A DNA stretch of 64,000 nt from Skeletonema tropicum (Eukaryota; Bacillariophyta; Thalassiosirophyceae; Thalassiosirales; Thalassiosiraceae): assembly GCA_037178625.1 (NCBI GenBank), contig CM074145.1:620001-684000 (forward strand), read 5' to 3'. A model generated the notes under the pieces. The model did not search any database and had not been told where the DNA came from. It saw nothing but the letters and a program-made list of their open reading frames with translations. Positions within the stretch are counted from its first letter, which is position 1. Every line of letters begins with the position of its first letter. Of this stretch, positions 18,795 to 28,293 are shown piece by piece. The position numbers and the translations under genes were made by a program.

Positions 18795-20594
18795 ATGGCA
18801 AAGAAAAGGAAAGAGCTCCCTGATGATAGTTCGGTTGATTCAGCTTCGTCTTCGTCTAGTGGTTCCAACTCGATGTCCGTTTTACAACGCTTTGTCGTCG
18901 AGGTGGTTTCCCCTATCGTTCAGTCGAATCAAGCCGTTGTTAAGGCGAACCAAGCTGTCGTCAAGGGAGTGGAGACTCTTGTTAAGGAAGTGAAGATACT
19001 AGCTGCAAGCATGGCCAAATTGGTCCAGAATTCTTCGCAACCATCAGTCGCCCCTATCCGTTCAATTGTGCACTCGCAGGCGACATCTTTGTCGAACATT
19101 CCTATTGATTTGATGACTAAAAGTGGTTCTTCGGCCTACCTGGCAGGGTCTACACCGCCGGCAGATTGGAAACCGCTTTCTTTGGAACAGAAGAATAAGG
19201 CTAAGTTGTTGGAAGTACTTGCACATTTTGAGACAGGTAGTGGTTTTGACAGTCCCCTACTTATTGGGAAGTCGGGCACGGGTAAAATCCATGCTACTCC
19301 GAAAACTGTGGGACAAATTGAGGTCGCCTCTTTTGATGTGTCTAATTTCAGCCACATGCTCACCGCCAGGCATGAACTTGCCCGCGTGAACGTCTCCGAT
19401 TGGTCTCAATGGATTCATGGTCCCGTTGACTGTAGTCTCACTCGCCTTGCCTCTAATCCTCGCATAGAGTCCACTTTGGATCTCGACGCATCGGATGATA
19501 ATGTGAAGAAGGTGGCTAACCACAAGCATCAACAGCGTATTAAATCTCAGATGGCGCATGATTTTATTCGTGCAATCCTTACTGAGGCTTCATACAAGTC
19601 TCTTCTATCGGATAAGTCATTTGTTGAGTATGAGAACAAGGAACTGGATGGATCTAAGTTCTATTGTGGTCTCTCCCTCCTCTGGCTCGTCTTGGAAGCT
19701 GTTAAGCCTGCTGCCGTGGTAGATGCTAAGGAACTTGAGAAAGTTATTGAAGGGACTACTCTTCTTGGTCACTACAAGGACGATGTGCGTGCCTACATTA
19801 GCTGCATGCGGGGTGCTCTCACTGAAATTCGCAAGAAGCATGGTCAAGATGCCTACGGTGATCGTCGTTACACTGAATATCTGATGGGCCAACTCAAGAA
19901 ATCTCAACTAGGTGTTTTTCGTCGCTGGGTGGAGATTGAGTGGACTAAGTTTATTACCAATAGGTCAACGTTTGATGTCCTTAACTTTGAGACCGACGCA
20001 ACCGAGATTTGGGTTGGTCACACTCATGAGGATGATACCAATGCCCCTGCTACTGAGGAATCTAAGAAGTTGGCTCTTCTCACACAGCAGAATAAAACGC
20101 TACAGAAGAAGGTCAAGGCGTTGACAGATTTGGATGCTGGCAAGTCGAATGACAAGGATCGCGATGGTAATAACAGTGATTTAGTGGTGGAAGGTATTGA
20201 ACGTTGGCGCACGATCAAGAAGGGGAATACTTACAGAAAAGATGGTAAACTCTTCGAGTGGTGTGACAAGCACAAGCATCATACCGGTGCCTATTCTGGC
20301 TTGTATATGAGGTGCAACAACGGTGATCATCATGATCACGAGCTTTGGTTGAGGAAAAGGAAGAAGCCTAGCAAGGGACGCCGCGATGGAGGTTCCAAGC
20401 GTAAAGCCGACGATTCTGAAGGGGATGCTAACGCTAAACCTGAAGATTCCTCTTCGACCAAGTCCAAGTCCTTGACCCCCGTGTGGAAAAAGGAGAAAAG
20501 GACTGCTTTTATCACCGATGCTGTCTGCAATGGAATGTCCGATGAGCAGGCGGCAGGACTTTGGGAGAGGCAAATTGCAAACTCGGATTTTTAG
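18795..20594 (+). CDS. gag: Copia Gag
   Basis: About 599 residues starting MAKKRKELPDDSS at the first ATG after the LTR; the frame is open slightly upstream but without ATG. It begins with a Ser-rich stretch and a helical repeat (QSNQAVVKANQAVVKGVET), followed by a capsid-like helical region. A Cys/His cluster (WCDKHKHHTGAYSGLYMRC) stands in for a zinc knuckle, and basic and acidic tracts follow. The Gag frame stops at TAG (20592-20594) within GATTTTTAG. The Pol frame is -1 relative to Gag and already open across the junction, so a -1 slip on the T5 run would fuse the two. No lesion is seen. Confidence 0.85.
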   Translation: MAKKRKELPDDSSVDSASSSSSGSNSMSVLQRFVVEVVSPIVQSNQAVVKANQAVVKGVETLVKEVKILAASMAKLVQNSSQPSVAPIRSIVHSQATSLSNIPIDLMTKSGSSAYLAGSTPPADWKPLSLEQKNKAKLLEVLAHFETGSGFDSPLLIGKSGTGKIHATPKTVGQIEVASFDVSNFSHMLTARHELARVNVSDWSQWIHGPVDCSLTRLASNPRIESTLDLDASDDNVKKVANHKHQQRIKSQMAHDFIRAILTEASYKSLLSDKSFVEYENKELDGSKFYCGLSLLWLVLEAVKPAAVVDAKELEKVIEGTTLLGHYKDDVRAYISCMRGALTEIRKKHGQDAYGDRRYTEYLMGQLKKSQLGVFRRWVEIEWTKFITNRSTFDVLNFETDATEIWVGHTHEDDTNAPATEESKKLALLTQQNKTLQKKVKALTDLDAGKSNDKDRDGNNSDLVVEGIERWRTIKKGNTYRKDGKLFEWCDKHKHHTGAYSGLYMRCNNGDHHDHELWLRKRKKPSKGRRDGGSKRKADDSEGDANAKPEDSSSTKSKSLTPVWKKEKRTAFITDAVCNGMSDEQAAGLWERQIANSDF

Positions 20595-23500
20595 GAGGCA
20601 CAGAGTTTGCTGGAGCAAGGGAATGTGATAACCTAGACTACTTAGTTATCATATTCGTTGCTTTACTCCGAATTGCCTTAATTCCGTACAGCATTTATTC
20701 CTTTATTGTGGTACACTTGGTGCGCTACATAATTAAGGTTTGTGAGTTTCCGATGGCTGTCCCTATGCGAGTATATAATGCAGAGGTAGCAAATGTTTTG
20801 TGGCTGAAGAACTTCTTCTGGTGGTTTGTGGCTCACCTCATCTACTGGATCTACGTTTGCGTGCAAGTTCTCCAAATACCACTCCAATGCGCTCACTTGG
20901 TATGGATAGGAATCTGTTTTTGGCCGCGTTTCTACTATAATCTTTTCCGCCCTTCATCTCCTGGTCGATCGATTTGGGATATCTTGAATGACCCAGGTCA
21001 TTCAGCAGACAGGAGATTAGGATTACGTACTGCTTCTCGGAAGGAAAGGGAAACTGAAAGTAATAACAACAAAGCTATTCTTCACTCGAAGACTCAATTC
21101 CTATTCAAGCATCAAGATCTCTGCCCCACGCGAGAGAAATGGTATCTTCATTCATCCTATCAGGTTCATGGTTCGTTTGCATGCCTTGTCGGTATGGATT
21201 CACAAGTGGTCGACTCTCTAGAAGCAGCATTGGATACTCCGATTCTATTCAAGTATTCACTTGATCCTCTGTGTCTTGAGGTCCCCTACGAATATGTAAC
21301 CTCATGTATGAAGAAGCCTCCCGATTGCGGTTTGGATTGGTGCTGGGCAACGTTTTGGCATCTATTCTTCATGATTTTGTTCATCTCAACTGGATATTTG
21401 AAGTTCCTCTATCTACGATGGTCTTCCTCTACCGTGTCACAACCAAAGCCAGCCAAGACATCTAGACGGCGGCGACGCAAATTTGTGAGGAAACGTCGAC
21501 ATCGTCCTTCACTTCCTGTTGTCCATGCGAAAGCATCTGTCTTTATGACCAAAGGAGGGGATGATAATGATGAGCTCAGGGCAGATAGAACTACATGGGA
21601 TACAGATGGAATACCGTTCTTTATTGATAGTTGCGCCAATCTAATCATCAGCAATCAAAGAGATCTCTTCGGTGACTTGAGGGCAGTAACATCAAGCATT
21701 CAGACACATAGTGGTGAAGACGAACGAGTTCGGTACATTGGAATTTTTCGACTGGAGTTACCTGACAATGATGGAAAGATTTGGACTTATCAGATTCCTG
21801 GTGCATTCTATGATCCGCATACACCCTACAACATTCTTGGAGTTGTAGCGCTGTCAAATTTCTTCAATGATACGGATCCTACTAACAATCCTCTTGCAAT
21901 CGATGGCACTTGGTCTCGGACTAGTGGTGCTCGCACAGAGTTAGTTTGGGATAATCAGAAGCACAGGTTGAACTTTCTGCACAAGTCGGAGTCACAACTC
22001 CCAGAGTTGATTCTCTATCAGGGCAATTCTTATTTTGAGGCATTTTGTACGCGGGTGTCACGTTTTTACGATAGTACTGTTCGTCACGCTTTTACAACTG
22101 CGTATACTGTACAACCGACTAATTTCGTTGAGGACGACGAGGGAGAAGTTGGAGTGGTGGACCAGATTCCAGATCAGCGTGAGTCTTGGTACAAGCCGCC
22201 GTATTCTTCAGATTATTGTCTACCTTGTTCCTCCAACAAGTCACCGGAAGAACAATCGAAATATCCTTTTAAACTTGGAGAAAACCTACTTTACAAACGT
22301 ATGGAGGGTGATACTTTGAAAACGGATAGCGTGGTTTACGAGGGAGAAGATGCATCGGGCAAGAATCATCTTATTCGTCGCAAGGATGGAACTCGGATTG
22401 CCGTCCATGACTCGACTCTTGTTTCACAACTACAGCCTTCGTTTGAGAACATACCTGGCTCCCCTCTTGACTACAGGAATGAAGTTGGAGTAGGTGTTTC
22501 GCAGAAAGAGGCGCAAGCCTTAGCCCGTCAACAGCAACTTACTCCGATTCAACAGGAGCTGTTAGGATGGCATCATCGCCTATATCACTTGGATTTCAAG
22601 CATCTTTTTCGTCTTGCTAAGATTGGAGTTCTTCCGAAGTCTCTACTACAATGTGAGAAAGCTCCGCCGAAGTGCCTAGAATGCTTGTTTGGCAACGCTA
22701 GACGCCGCCCGTGGCGACACAAAGGTGGAGGTGGGAGCATCAAGAAGAAAACTGAGGTACTACCAGGAGATGGCGTGTCTGCAGATCAGATTGTGAGTGC
22801 ACAACCTGGACTGGTTCCACAAATGAGTGGGAAGCTTACGAGTGAGCGTATTTGGGGTGCGACAACTTTCGTGGATCATGTATCAGATTACGTCTATGTG
22901 CATATCATGAAGTCTTTCACCACGGAGGATACGCTTACAGCGAAGAAAGCATTTGAAAAGATCTTCACTATTGCGGGTAGGAAAGTTAAGTCATACCGCT
23001 GTGATAATGGAAGATTTGCCGATAAGGCTTGGTTAGACGATTGCAATTTGCACCAGCAAGCGATTACATTTTGTGGTGTCGGCCATCATTCACAAAATGG
23101 AAAGATTGAAGCAAAGAACAAATATTTGAATTTGACTGCTCGAACGCTATTGCTGCATGGAATGCGGATGTGGCCTGAAATGATCTCTACTTATCTTTGG
23201 CCATTTGCAATGAAAGCAGCAGCTGATCGTCACAATGTGCTCCATCTTGACGAGGATGGACTCACTCCAGAAGCTAAGCTTCACGGAGTATCGATGGAAA
23301 ACGTTCCAGTGAAGACCTTTCACACTTTATTCTGTCCGGTATTTGTTTTAGACTCGAGGGCGCATTCAGCTGGAGGTAAAGTTCCAAAGTGGGAGCCACG
23401 ATCAAGATGCGGCGTGTATCTTGGGCATTCACCGATTCATGCGGGTTCAGTTGCATTGGTATTCAATCCGGTTACAGGTCTAGTATCACCAGCATATCAT

Positions 23501-25975
23501 GTGGTTTTCGATGACAATTTTAGTACCGTACCCTATATGCAGAACGCATCGGTGCCACCAATGTGGGAACAGCTTGTTCAGACTTCATCCGAACTAGCTA
23601 CTTCAGAGGATTTTCGTTTGACAGATACTTGGTTGAAGAATATGAACGAGGGGAATATCGAACCCCTGCCGATGGATGGGACTAGGAAACGAAAAGCGAC
23701 GGCTATTACTGATCCCTTTGCAATAATAAACGATCGAAATAACAGCAAGAATCCAAATACACCGGCATCATCCGCTCCTATCGACACAATGCCAGTTGTG
23801 CCAGTTGCCGAGGGAGGCGGCGAGTCAGGCAGTTTACCTTCGGCGAAGGAAGAAGACGCTGCAGCAAGTCTTTCTACACCACAACGAAGTACACAAAACA
23901 ATAATGCCATGACAGCGACAGAGAAATCAACCGCTCCAGCTCCAACAGCTCAGGTCTCCAATGAATTGGAGATGCCAACAGTTATCAATCTTGCGGAAGC
24001 AGGGCTACGGCGATCTGAACGCATTAGAGCTCAGGCAGAGAAATGTGCTACCGCCCTATCTACTATTGGAACTGCTACAGAAACCTTGTCACGTACTCGT
24101 GCTGGCAGATGTCTGTACACTGCTCTTTCAACAGTAAGCACCATTTCTGAAATATCTATGCCAAATCACAACATCTTTCATCATGATGTTACATCCAACG
24201 GTAAATCACCCACCTTGACTCATCGTATGATGCAGAAGTATCACGAGGCGAATGAACTCTACGATGGGACTTTCAACGCTACACATTTCTTTTCTCTAGT
24301 CACTCAAGATATATCATCAAATGAGACTTTTCACTATGGTCAAGCGATGCAACAGGCCGACAAAGACGATTTTCGCGAGGCGATGATAAAAGAAGTCAGA
24401 GATCATGAACAGCGGGGTCATTGGGAATTAGTACCGAGATCAGATATGCCTGACGGCATGAAAGCAATTAAATCAATCTGGTCATTTAAGCGCAAGAGGA
24501 GTCCAGCAGGACTATTACTCAAGCATAAAGCACGACTTTGTGCGCATGGTGGTATGCAGCAATGGGGGGAGAACTACTGGGAGACCTACTCTCCGGTGGT
24601 AAATATGTTGACTGTTCGACTTTTACTCCTTATCTGCAAGATCCACGGGTTACACTCCAAATCTATTGATTTCGTCTTAGCGTTTCCGCAGGCGGACTTG
24701 GAGGAAGACATTTGGATGGAACTCCCCATCGGATTTGAATACGACGATTCAGACGATGAAGATAATACCGGGAGGGGGAGAGTAGATCCAAACAAGTCTA
24801 GATATCTGCTGAAGTTGAAGAAGAATCTGTACGGGCTCAAGCAAGCCAGTCACAATTGGTATCAACATTTGAAAGAAGGTCTAATGAAGCGAGGTTTAAC
24901 TCCGAGTGCCATTGATAGCTGTCTTTATCTCAAGAAAGGTTTGGCGGTATTGACGTATGTGGATGACTGCATCTTAGTCAGTACAAGCCAAGACACTCTC
25001 GACAACTTTGTCAAGTCTTTGGTTGAAGGCGAAGAGAAATTTATTCTCACTGATGAAGGGGATATTGATAAGTTTCTTGGGATAGAGATACAGCATTACG
25101 ATGATGGTTCATTCGAGCTTTCACAACCTCATCTTATCCAACGAATTGTTAGTGAGATAGGACTCGGTGATGACAGTAAGTGGGGTCAAGCAGCAAAGTC
25201 TCGTTCTACACCTGCGGATAAAGCTATTCTATCGAAAGACAGCAATGGCATAAAACGCAAGTATACGTGGAAATATCGTACAGCTATCGGGATGTTGACT
25301 TACCTGCAAGGCAATACTAGACCAGACATTTCAGTTGCTACACACCAATGCGCAAGATTTTCGATGGATCCGAAGCGGAGTCACGAGGTAGCAGTAATGA
25401 AGATTGGAAAATATCTACGTACGTCAATGGACAAGGGAATTATCTACAAACCAGACAAGAAGTTGGGCTTAGAATGCTATGTTGACGCTGATTTCGCTGG
25501 TGGTTGGCAACATGCAGATGCTGAATCAGCAGAGAGCGTGATGTCAAGAACTGGATACATCCTCATGTATGCAAACTGCCCAATTCACTGGGTAAGTAAG
25601 TTGCAAACGGAAATTGCTTTGAGTACTGCGGAAGCGGAATACATCGCGCTATCGCAAGCACTGCGAGAAGTAATTCCAATGATGGAGATGATGAAAGAAT
25701 TGAAAACTGCATTCCCGATGGAGATTACAATTCCAAATTTCAACTGCACCGTGCACGAAGATAATCAATCATGCATCAGTATGGCGACGAAGCAGAAATT
25801 CTCTCCGAGGACAAAACACATTGCGCTGAAGTATCATCATTTTCGCTCTTTTGTGAACGCGAACAAAATCCTGATTAAGTATGTCAACACGCAAGATCAA
25901 CTTGCAGATGCATTGACAAAACCTCTTGATCCTGAAACATTTATTCGTTTACGCAAGATGCTAATTGGATGGTAA
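20561..25975 (+). CDS. pol: Copia Pol with N-terminal membrane-spanning region: protease, integrase, reverse transcriptase, RNase H
   Basis: A single open frame of about 1800 codons, -1 relative to Gag. The first 290 residues hold several long hydrophobic segments (roughly residues 25-55, 80-126 and 262-286), unusual for a Copia Pol. Then come a protease-like motif (FIDSCANLI, near residue 355), a GAG-pre-integrase finger (WHHRLYHLDF.. CLECLFGNARRRPW), and an integrase core with D near 740 (SADQIV), D near 813 (CDNGRF) and E near 848 (KIEAKNK). The reverse transcriptase has YGLKQASHNW and TYVDDCILVS near 1465. RNase H has STAEAEYIALS, VHEDNQSC and TKHIALKYHHF. The frame ends 18 bp before the 3' LTR. 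No stop or shift is seen. The protease active site reads DSC instead of the common DSG. Confidence 0.92.
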   Translation: MGEANCKLGFLGGTEFAGARECDNLDYLVIIFVALLRIALIPYSIYSFIVVHLVRYIIKVCEFPMAVPMRVYNAEVANVLWLKNFFWWFVAHLIYWIYVCVQVLQIPLQCAHLVWIGICFWPRFYYNLFRPSSPGRSIWDILNDPGHSADRRLGLRTASRKERETESNNNKAILHSKTQFLFKHQDLCPTREKWYLHSSYQVHGSFACLVGMDSQVVDSLEAALDTPILFKYSLDPLCLEVPYEYVTSCMKKPPDCGLDWCWATFWHLFFMILFISTGYLKFLYLRWSSSTVSQPKPAKTSRRRRRKFVRKRRHRPSLPVVHAKASVFMTKGGDDNDELRADRTTWDTDGIPFFIDSCANLIISNQRDLFGDLRAVTSSIQTHSGEDERVRYIGIFRLELPDNDGKIWTYQIPGAFYDPHTPYNILGVVALSNFFNDTDPTNNPLAIDGTWSRTSGARTELVWDNQKHRLNFLHKSESQLPELILYQGNSYFEAFCTRVSRFYDSTVRHAFTTAYTVQPTNFVEDDEGEVGVVDQIPDQRESWYKPPYSSDYCLPCSSNKSPEEQSKYPFKLGENLLYKRMEGDTLKTDSVVYEGEDASGKNHLIRRKDGTRIAVHDSTLVSQLQPSFENIPGSPLDYRNEVGVGVSQKEAQALARQQQLTPIQQELLGWHHRLYHLDFKHLFRLAKIGVLPKSLLQCEKAPPKCLECLFGNARRRPWRHKGGGGSIKKKTEVLPGDGVSADQIVSAQPGLVPQMSGKLTSERIWGATTFVDHVSDYVYVHIMKSFTTEDTLTAKKAFEKIFTIAGRKVKSYRCDNGRFADKAWLDDCNLHQQAITFCGVGHHSQNGKIEAKNKYLNLTARTLLLHGMRMWPEMISTYLWPFAMKAAADRHNVLHLDEDGLTPEAKLHGVSMENVPVKTFHTLFCPVFVLDSRAHSAGGKVPKWEPRSRCGVYLGHSPIHAGSVALVFNPVTGLVSPAYHVVFDDNFSTVPYMQNASVPPMWEQLVQTSSELATSEDFRLTDTWLKNMNEGNIEPLPMDGTRKRKATAITDPFAIINDRNNSKNPNTPASSAPIDTMPVVPVAEGGGESGSLPSAKEEDAAASLSTPQRSTQNNNAMTATEKSTAPAPTAQVSNELEMPTVINLAEAGLRRSERIRAQAEKCATALSTIGTATETLSRTRAGRCLYTALSTVSTISEISMPNHNIFHHDVTSNGKSPTLTHRMMQKYHEANELYDGTFNATHFFSLVTQDISSNETFHYGQAMQQADKDDFREAMIKEVRDHEQRGHWELVPRSDMPDGMKAIKSIWSFKRKRSPAGLLLKHKARLCAHGGMQQWGENYWETYSPVVNMLTVRLLLLICKIHGLHSKSIDFVLAFPQADLEEDIWMELPIGFEYDDSDDEDNTGRGRVDPNKSRYLLKLKKNLYGLKQASHNWYQHLKEGLMKRGLTPSAIDSCLYLKKGLAVLTYVDDCILVSTSQDTLDNFVKSLVEGEEKFILTDEGDIDKFLGIEIQHYDDGSFELSQPHLIQRIVSEIGLGDDSKWGQAAKSRSTPADKAILSKDSNGIKRKYTWKYRTAIGMLTYLQGNTRPDISVATHQCARFSMDPKRSHEVAVMKIGKYLRTSMDKGIIYKPDKKLGLECYVDADFAGGWQHADAESAESVMSRTGYILMYANCPIHWVSKLQTEIALSTAEAEYIALSQALREVIPMMEMMKELKTAFPMEITIPNFNCTVHEDNQSCISMATKQKFSPRTKHIALKYHHFRSFVNANKILIKYVNTQDQLADALTKPLDPETFIRLRKMLIGW

Positions 25976-25993
25976 TGCCTCGCTACGAGGGAG

Positions 25994-26200
25994 TGTTGGA
26001 ATACACGGGACTCAATCAGTGACTGGAACCAAGAGGGTCTTTACCTCTTTACTATCCAGGCACCAGACCTGTGTAGACCTGTGTACGACGGAACTAGCTC
26101 GCCCTTTATTACTAGCTAACGATTAAATATATAGTTTGTTTACGTGAATCTCCATGAACGTGTGTTCGCTAGGAGGCGTTGTCCGTAGCAGATTATAAGA
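25994..26200 (+). repeat. Copia 3' LTR
   Basis: 207 bp beginning TGTTGGAATACACGGGACTC and ending GATTATAAGA, followed by the ATAGA target duplication at 26201-26205. Confidence 0.92.
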
Positions 26201-26205
26201 ATAGA

Positions 26206-27803
26206 AGTGTACAACTCTCTCTCGGTCTAGACAATGTATGATAACCCACCTCCTCAGGCTGCTGCTGCAACTATTCCTGTTGCCACCACGGGTGGTGATG
26301 ATACAGTCAATGAAGCAAGCGTCTGTAGATCCCGAACTTCCGTGGTGGAAGCAGAAGCGAACCAAAGTGTTATTGGTGATTATTTGTGTAATTCATTGCA
26401 GTGGTTGCTGTCATTCTTGGGGTAACACTATCAAGTTCCCCTTCGTCTCAATCTCCAAGTCCAAGTGAGCCATTCTTATGCATGCTTTGCTGATCGTGAC
26501 TTACTCAAGTCTGCCATTGACCAGTATGTCCAAGCCGGCTGTAGTGCAGGGGTAGACGTTTGCCCTGCTGAAATTGTTGGCAGGTATGGATGGCCGATTG
26601 GGTCTTGGTGTGTGGTTAATGTAACTGACATGGCAAGATTATTTGAAGTTCTGGGTACTTTCAACGAAGATGTTACTGGATGGAGTGTCGGTCAAGTTAC
26701 CGATATGCATCGAATGTTCTATTTTGCAACATCATTCAACCAGGATTTATCATCGTGGAATATGTCATCTATTACAAATACAAGTGAAATGTTTGCAGGG
26801 GCCACCTCCTTCAACCAGGATCTGTGTGAGTGGGAGGATACCTTTCCTTTCAGCAATGCAAATGATATCTTTGCGTATTCGGGCTGTACTATCAGGGGCA
26901 ATCCATCATCTGCGCATCGAGGCTCATTCTGTGCTTCCTACTGTAACGAGGTATCTCCGACGGATTGCTTCACCACCCGGGATGAGCTCAAAGCTGCAGT
27001 TGAACAATATGTTCAAGGGCTCTGGAGTGAAGACGACAGCTCAAAATATGGATGGCCAATTGGGTCTTGATGTGTGGGCAACGTAACTGATATGTCAGCA
27101 TTGTTTCAAGGTCTTCGCACATTTGACGAAGATATTTCTAACTGGGATGTTGGTCAAGTTACCGATATGAGTTACATGTTCTATGAAGCATCATCATTTA
27201 GTCGCAACATCTCGTCTTGGAATACGGTTGCAGTGACTGATATGAATTGGATTTTTGGTCTGGCATCATCCTTTAATGGCGACGTCTCGTCTTGGAATAC
27301 TGCTGCAGTGACTGATATGAATTCCATGTTCATTTGGGGCATCATCCTTTAATGGTGATATATCGTCTTGGAACACGTCTGCAGTGACTGTTATGAGTGG
27401 CATGTTCAGTTGGGCATCATCCTTTAGTGGCGACATCTCATCTTGGAATACGGCTGCAGTGACTGATATGAGGTCCATGTTCAAAGAAGCATCATCGTTT
27501 GATGGCGAAATCTCGTCTTGGAACATGGCTGCAGTGACTGATATGAGTAATATGTTCAATAGAGCATCATCCTTTAATGGCGACATCTCGTCTTGGAATA
27601 CGTCTGCAGTGATCGATATGAGCTTCATGTTCCGGGGAGCATCGTCATTCAACCAGGATCTATGCGCATGGAAGGACAACAATCGTTTCCCCTACAGCAA
27701 GGCGCAAGATATTTTTCGTGATTCAGGTTGCACTTATAGGGGCAACCCACAAGTAGGTCCTCCAAGAGGCCCATTCTGTGCTTCCTCTTGCACCGATAAT
27801 TAA
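26206..27803 (+). pseudogene. Decayed DUF285 (BspA-like surface repeat) membrane protein gene
   Basis: The plan is a polar N-terminus, a juxtamembrane PELPWWKQKR motif, one membrane segment, and an ectodomain of about 26-residue DUF285 repeats (VTDMARLFEVLGTFNEDVTGW, VTDMSNMFNRASSFNGDISSW). There are two Cys-bounded blocks, each opening ACFADRDLLKSAI or DCFTTRDELKAAV and closing in a GNP..FCAS motif. The reading frame is broken several times: shifts near 26320, 26395 and 26470 around the membrane segment, an in-frame TGA at 27068 where the paralogous unit has Trp, and a one-base gain in a G run at about 27333. The relative at 50630-52097 shares the motifs and is also broken. DUF285 proteins are surface or adhesion-type proteins in bacteria and protists. 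The Copia element inserted immediately upstream or within the 5' end. Confidence 0.8.
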
Positions 27804-28293
27804 TGCGATGCACAGATATGCAACTGAATCTGAATGAGTGGATAAAAATGTAACACTGTACAATAACCATTGAGTTACAATGTCAAAGTTCGGTTCATGT
27901 GAACATTACCTACTTCTGCTCATTCCTTTGTTTTTTTGCTCCATCCCAAAATGATTTCTGTGTGGCTCATTAAATAATTTCTTCTACCTTCGTGCTGTCA
28001 TCACACTTGATCCCTCTACTTTCCTTGCTTGACCTTGGCTTGACAACTCAGTCAAGTATGGTGTACCAGCAACGTAACGTGCGTGAGTGAGACGAAGGTT
28101 GGCTTTTTATGACACTCAATTTTTGATCAAACGGGACCGAAAATGTCAAATGTCACCCAAAGACTCAATTCTCAATTTTCGCCAAGTGAAAGTGAAGTGC
28201 AAGTAAGTGCAAGCGGAAAGAAGTTCTGGTGAATCAACCATAACGATACCTCTCTAAAGCAAGGTTGGCGGTGACAAAGCAAAGAACAATACC
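27804..28293. other. Intergenic region
   Basis: About 490 bp between the DUF285 pseudogene and the SPRY-like gene. No gene, repeat or clear regulatory signal is recognised. Confidence 0.5.

Larger units (their letters stand above)
9250..26200 (+). mobile_element. Ty1/Copia LTR retrotransposon (diatom CoDi-like), 5' LTR split by a DNA transposon
   Basis: The outermost element of a three-level nest. The 3' LTR is 25994-26200 (207 bp, begins TGTTGGAATACACGGG). The 5' LTR is in two pieces, 9250-9259 and 18578-18774, which together give 207 bp and differ from the 3' LTR at only one position (T at 18751, C at 26177). ATAGA flanks the whole element at 9245-9249 and 26201-26205. A purine-rich GAGGGAG directly precedes the 3' LTR. 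The LTR ends in AAGA rather than the usual CA, which is unusual. Gag and Pol frames are both open. One LTR difference indicates a young insertion. Both later insertions lie in the 5' LTR, so its promoter is probably disrupted. Confidence 0.93.

Noticed and set aside
27333..27352. A further +1 break at a TAA as part of the TGA pattern
   Set aside because: Comparison with neighbouring repeat units shows an extra base in a G run 15 bp upstream, so this is a simple insertion in a pseudogene.
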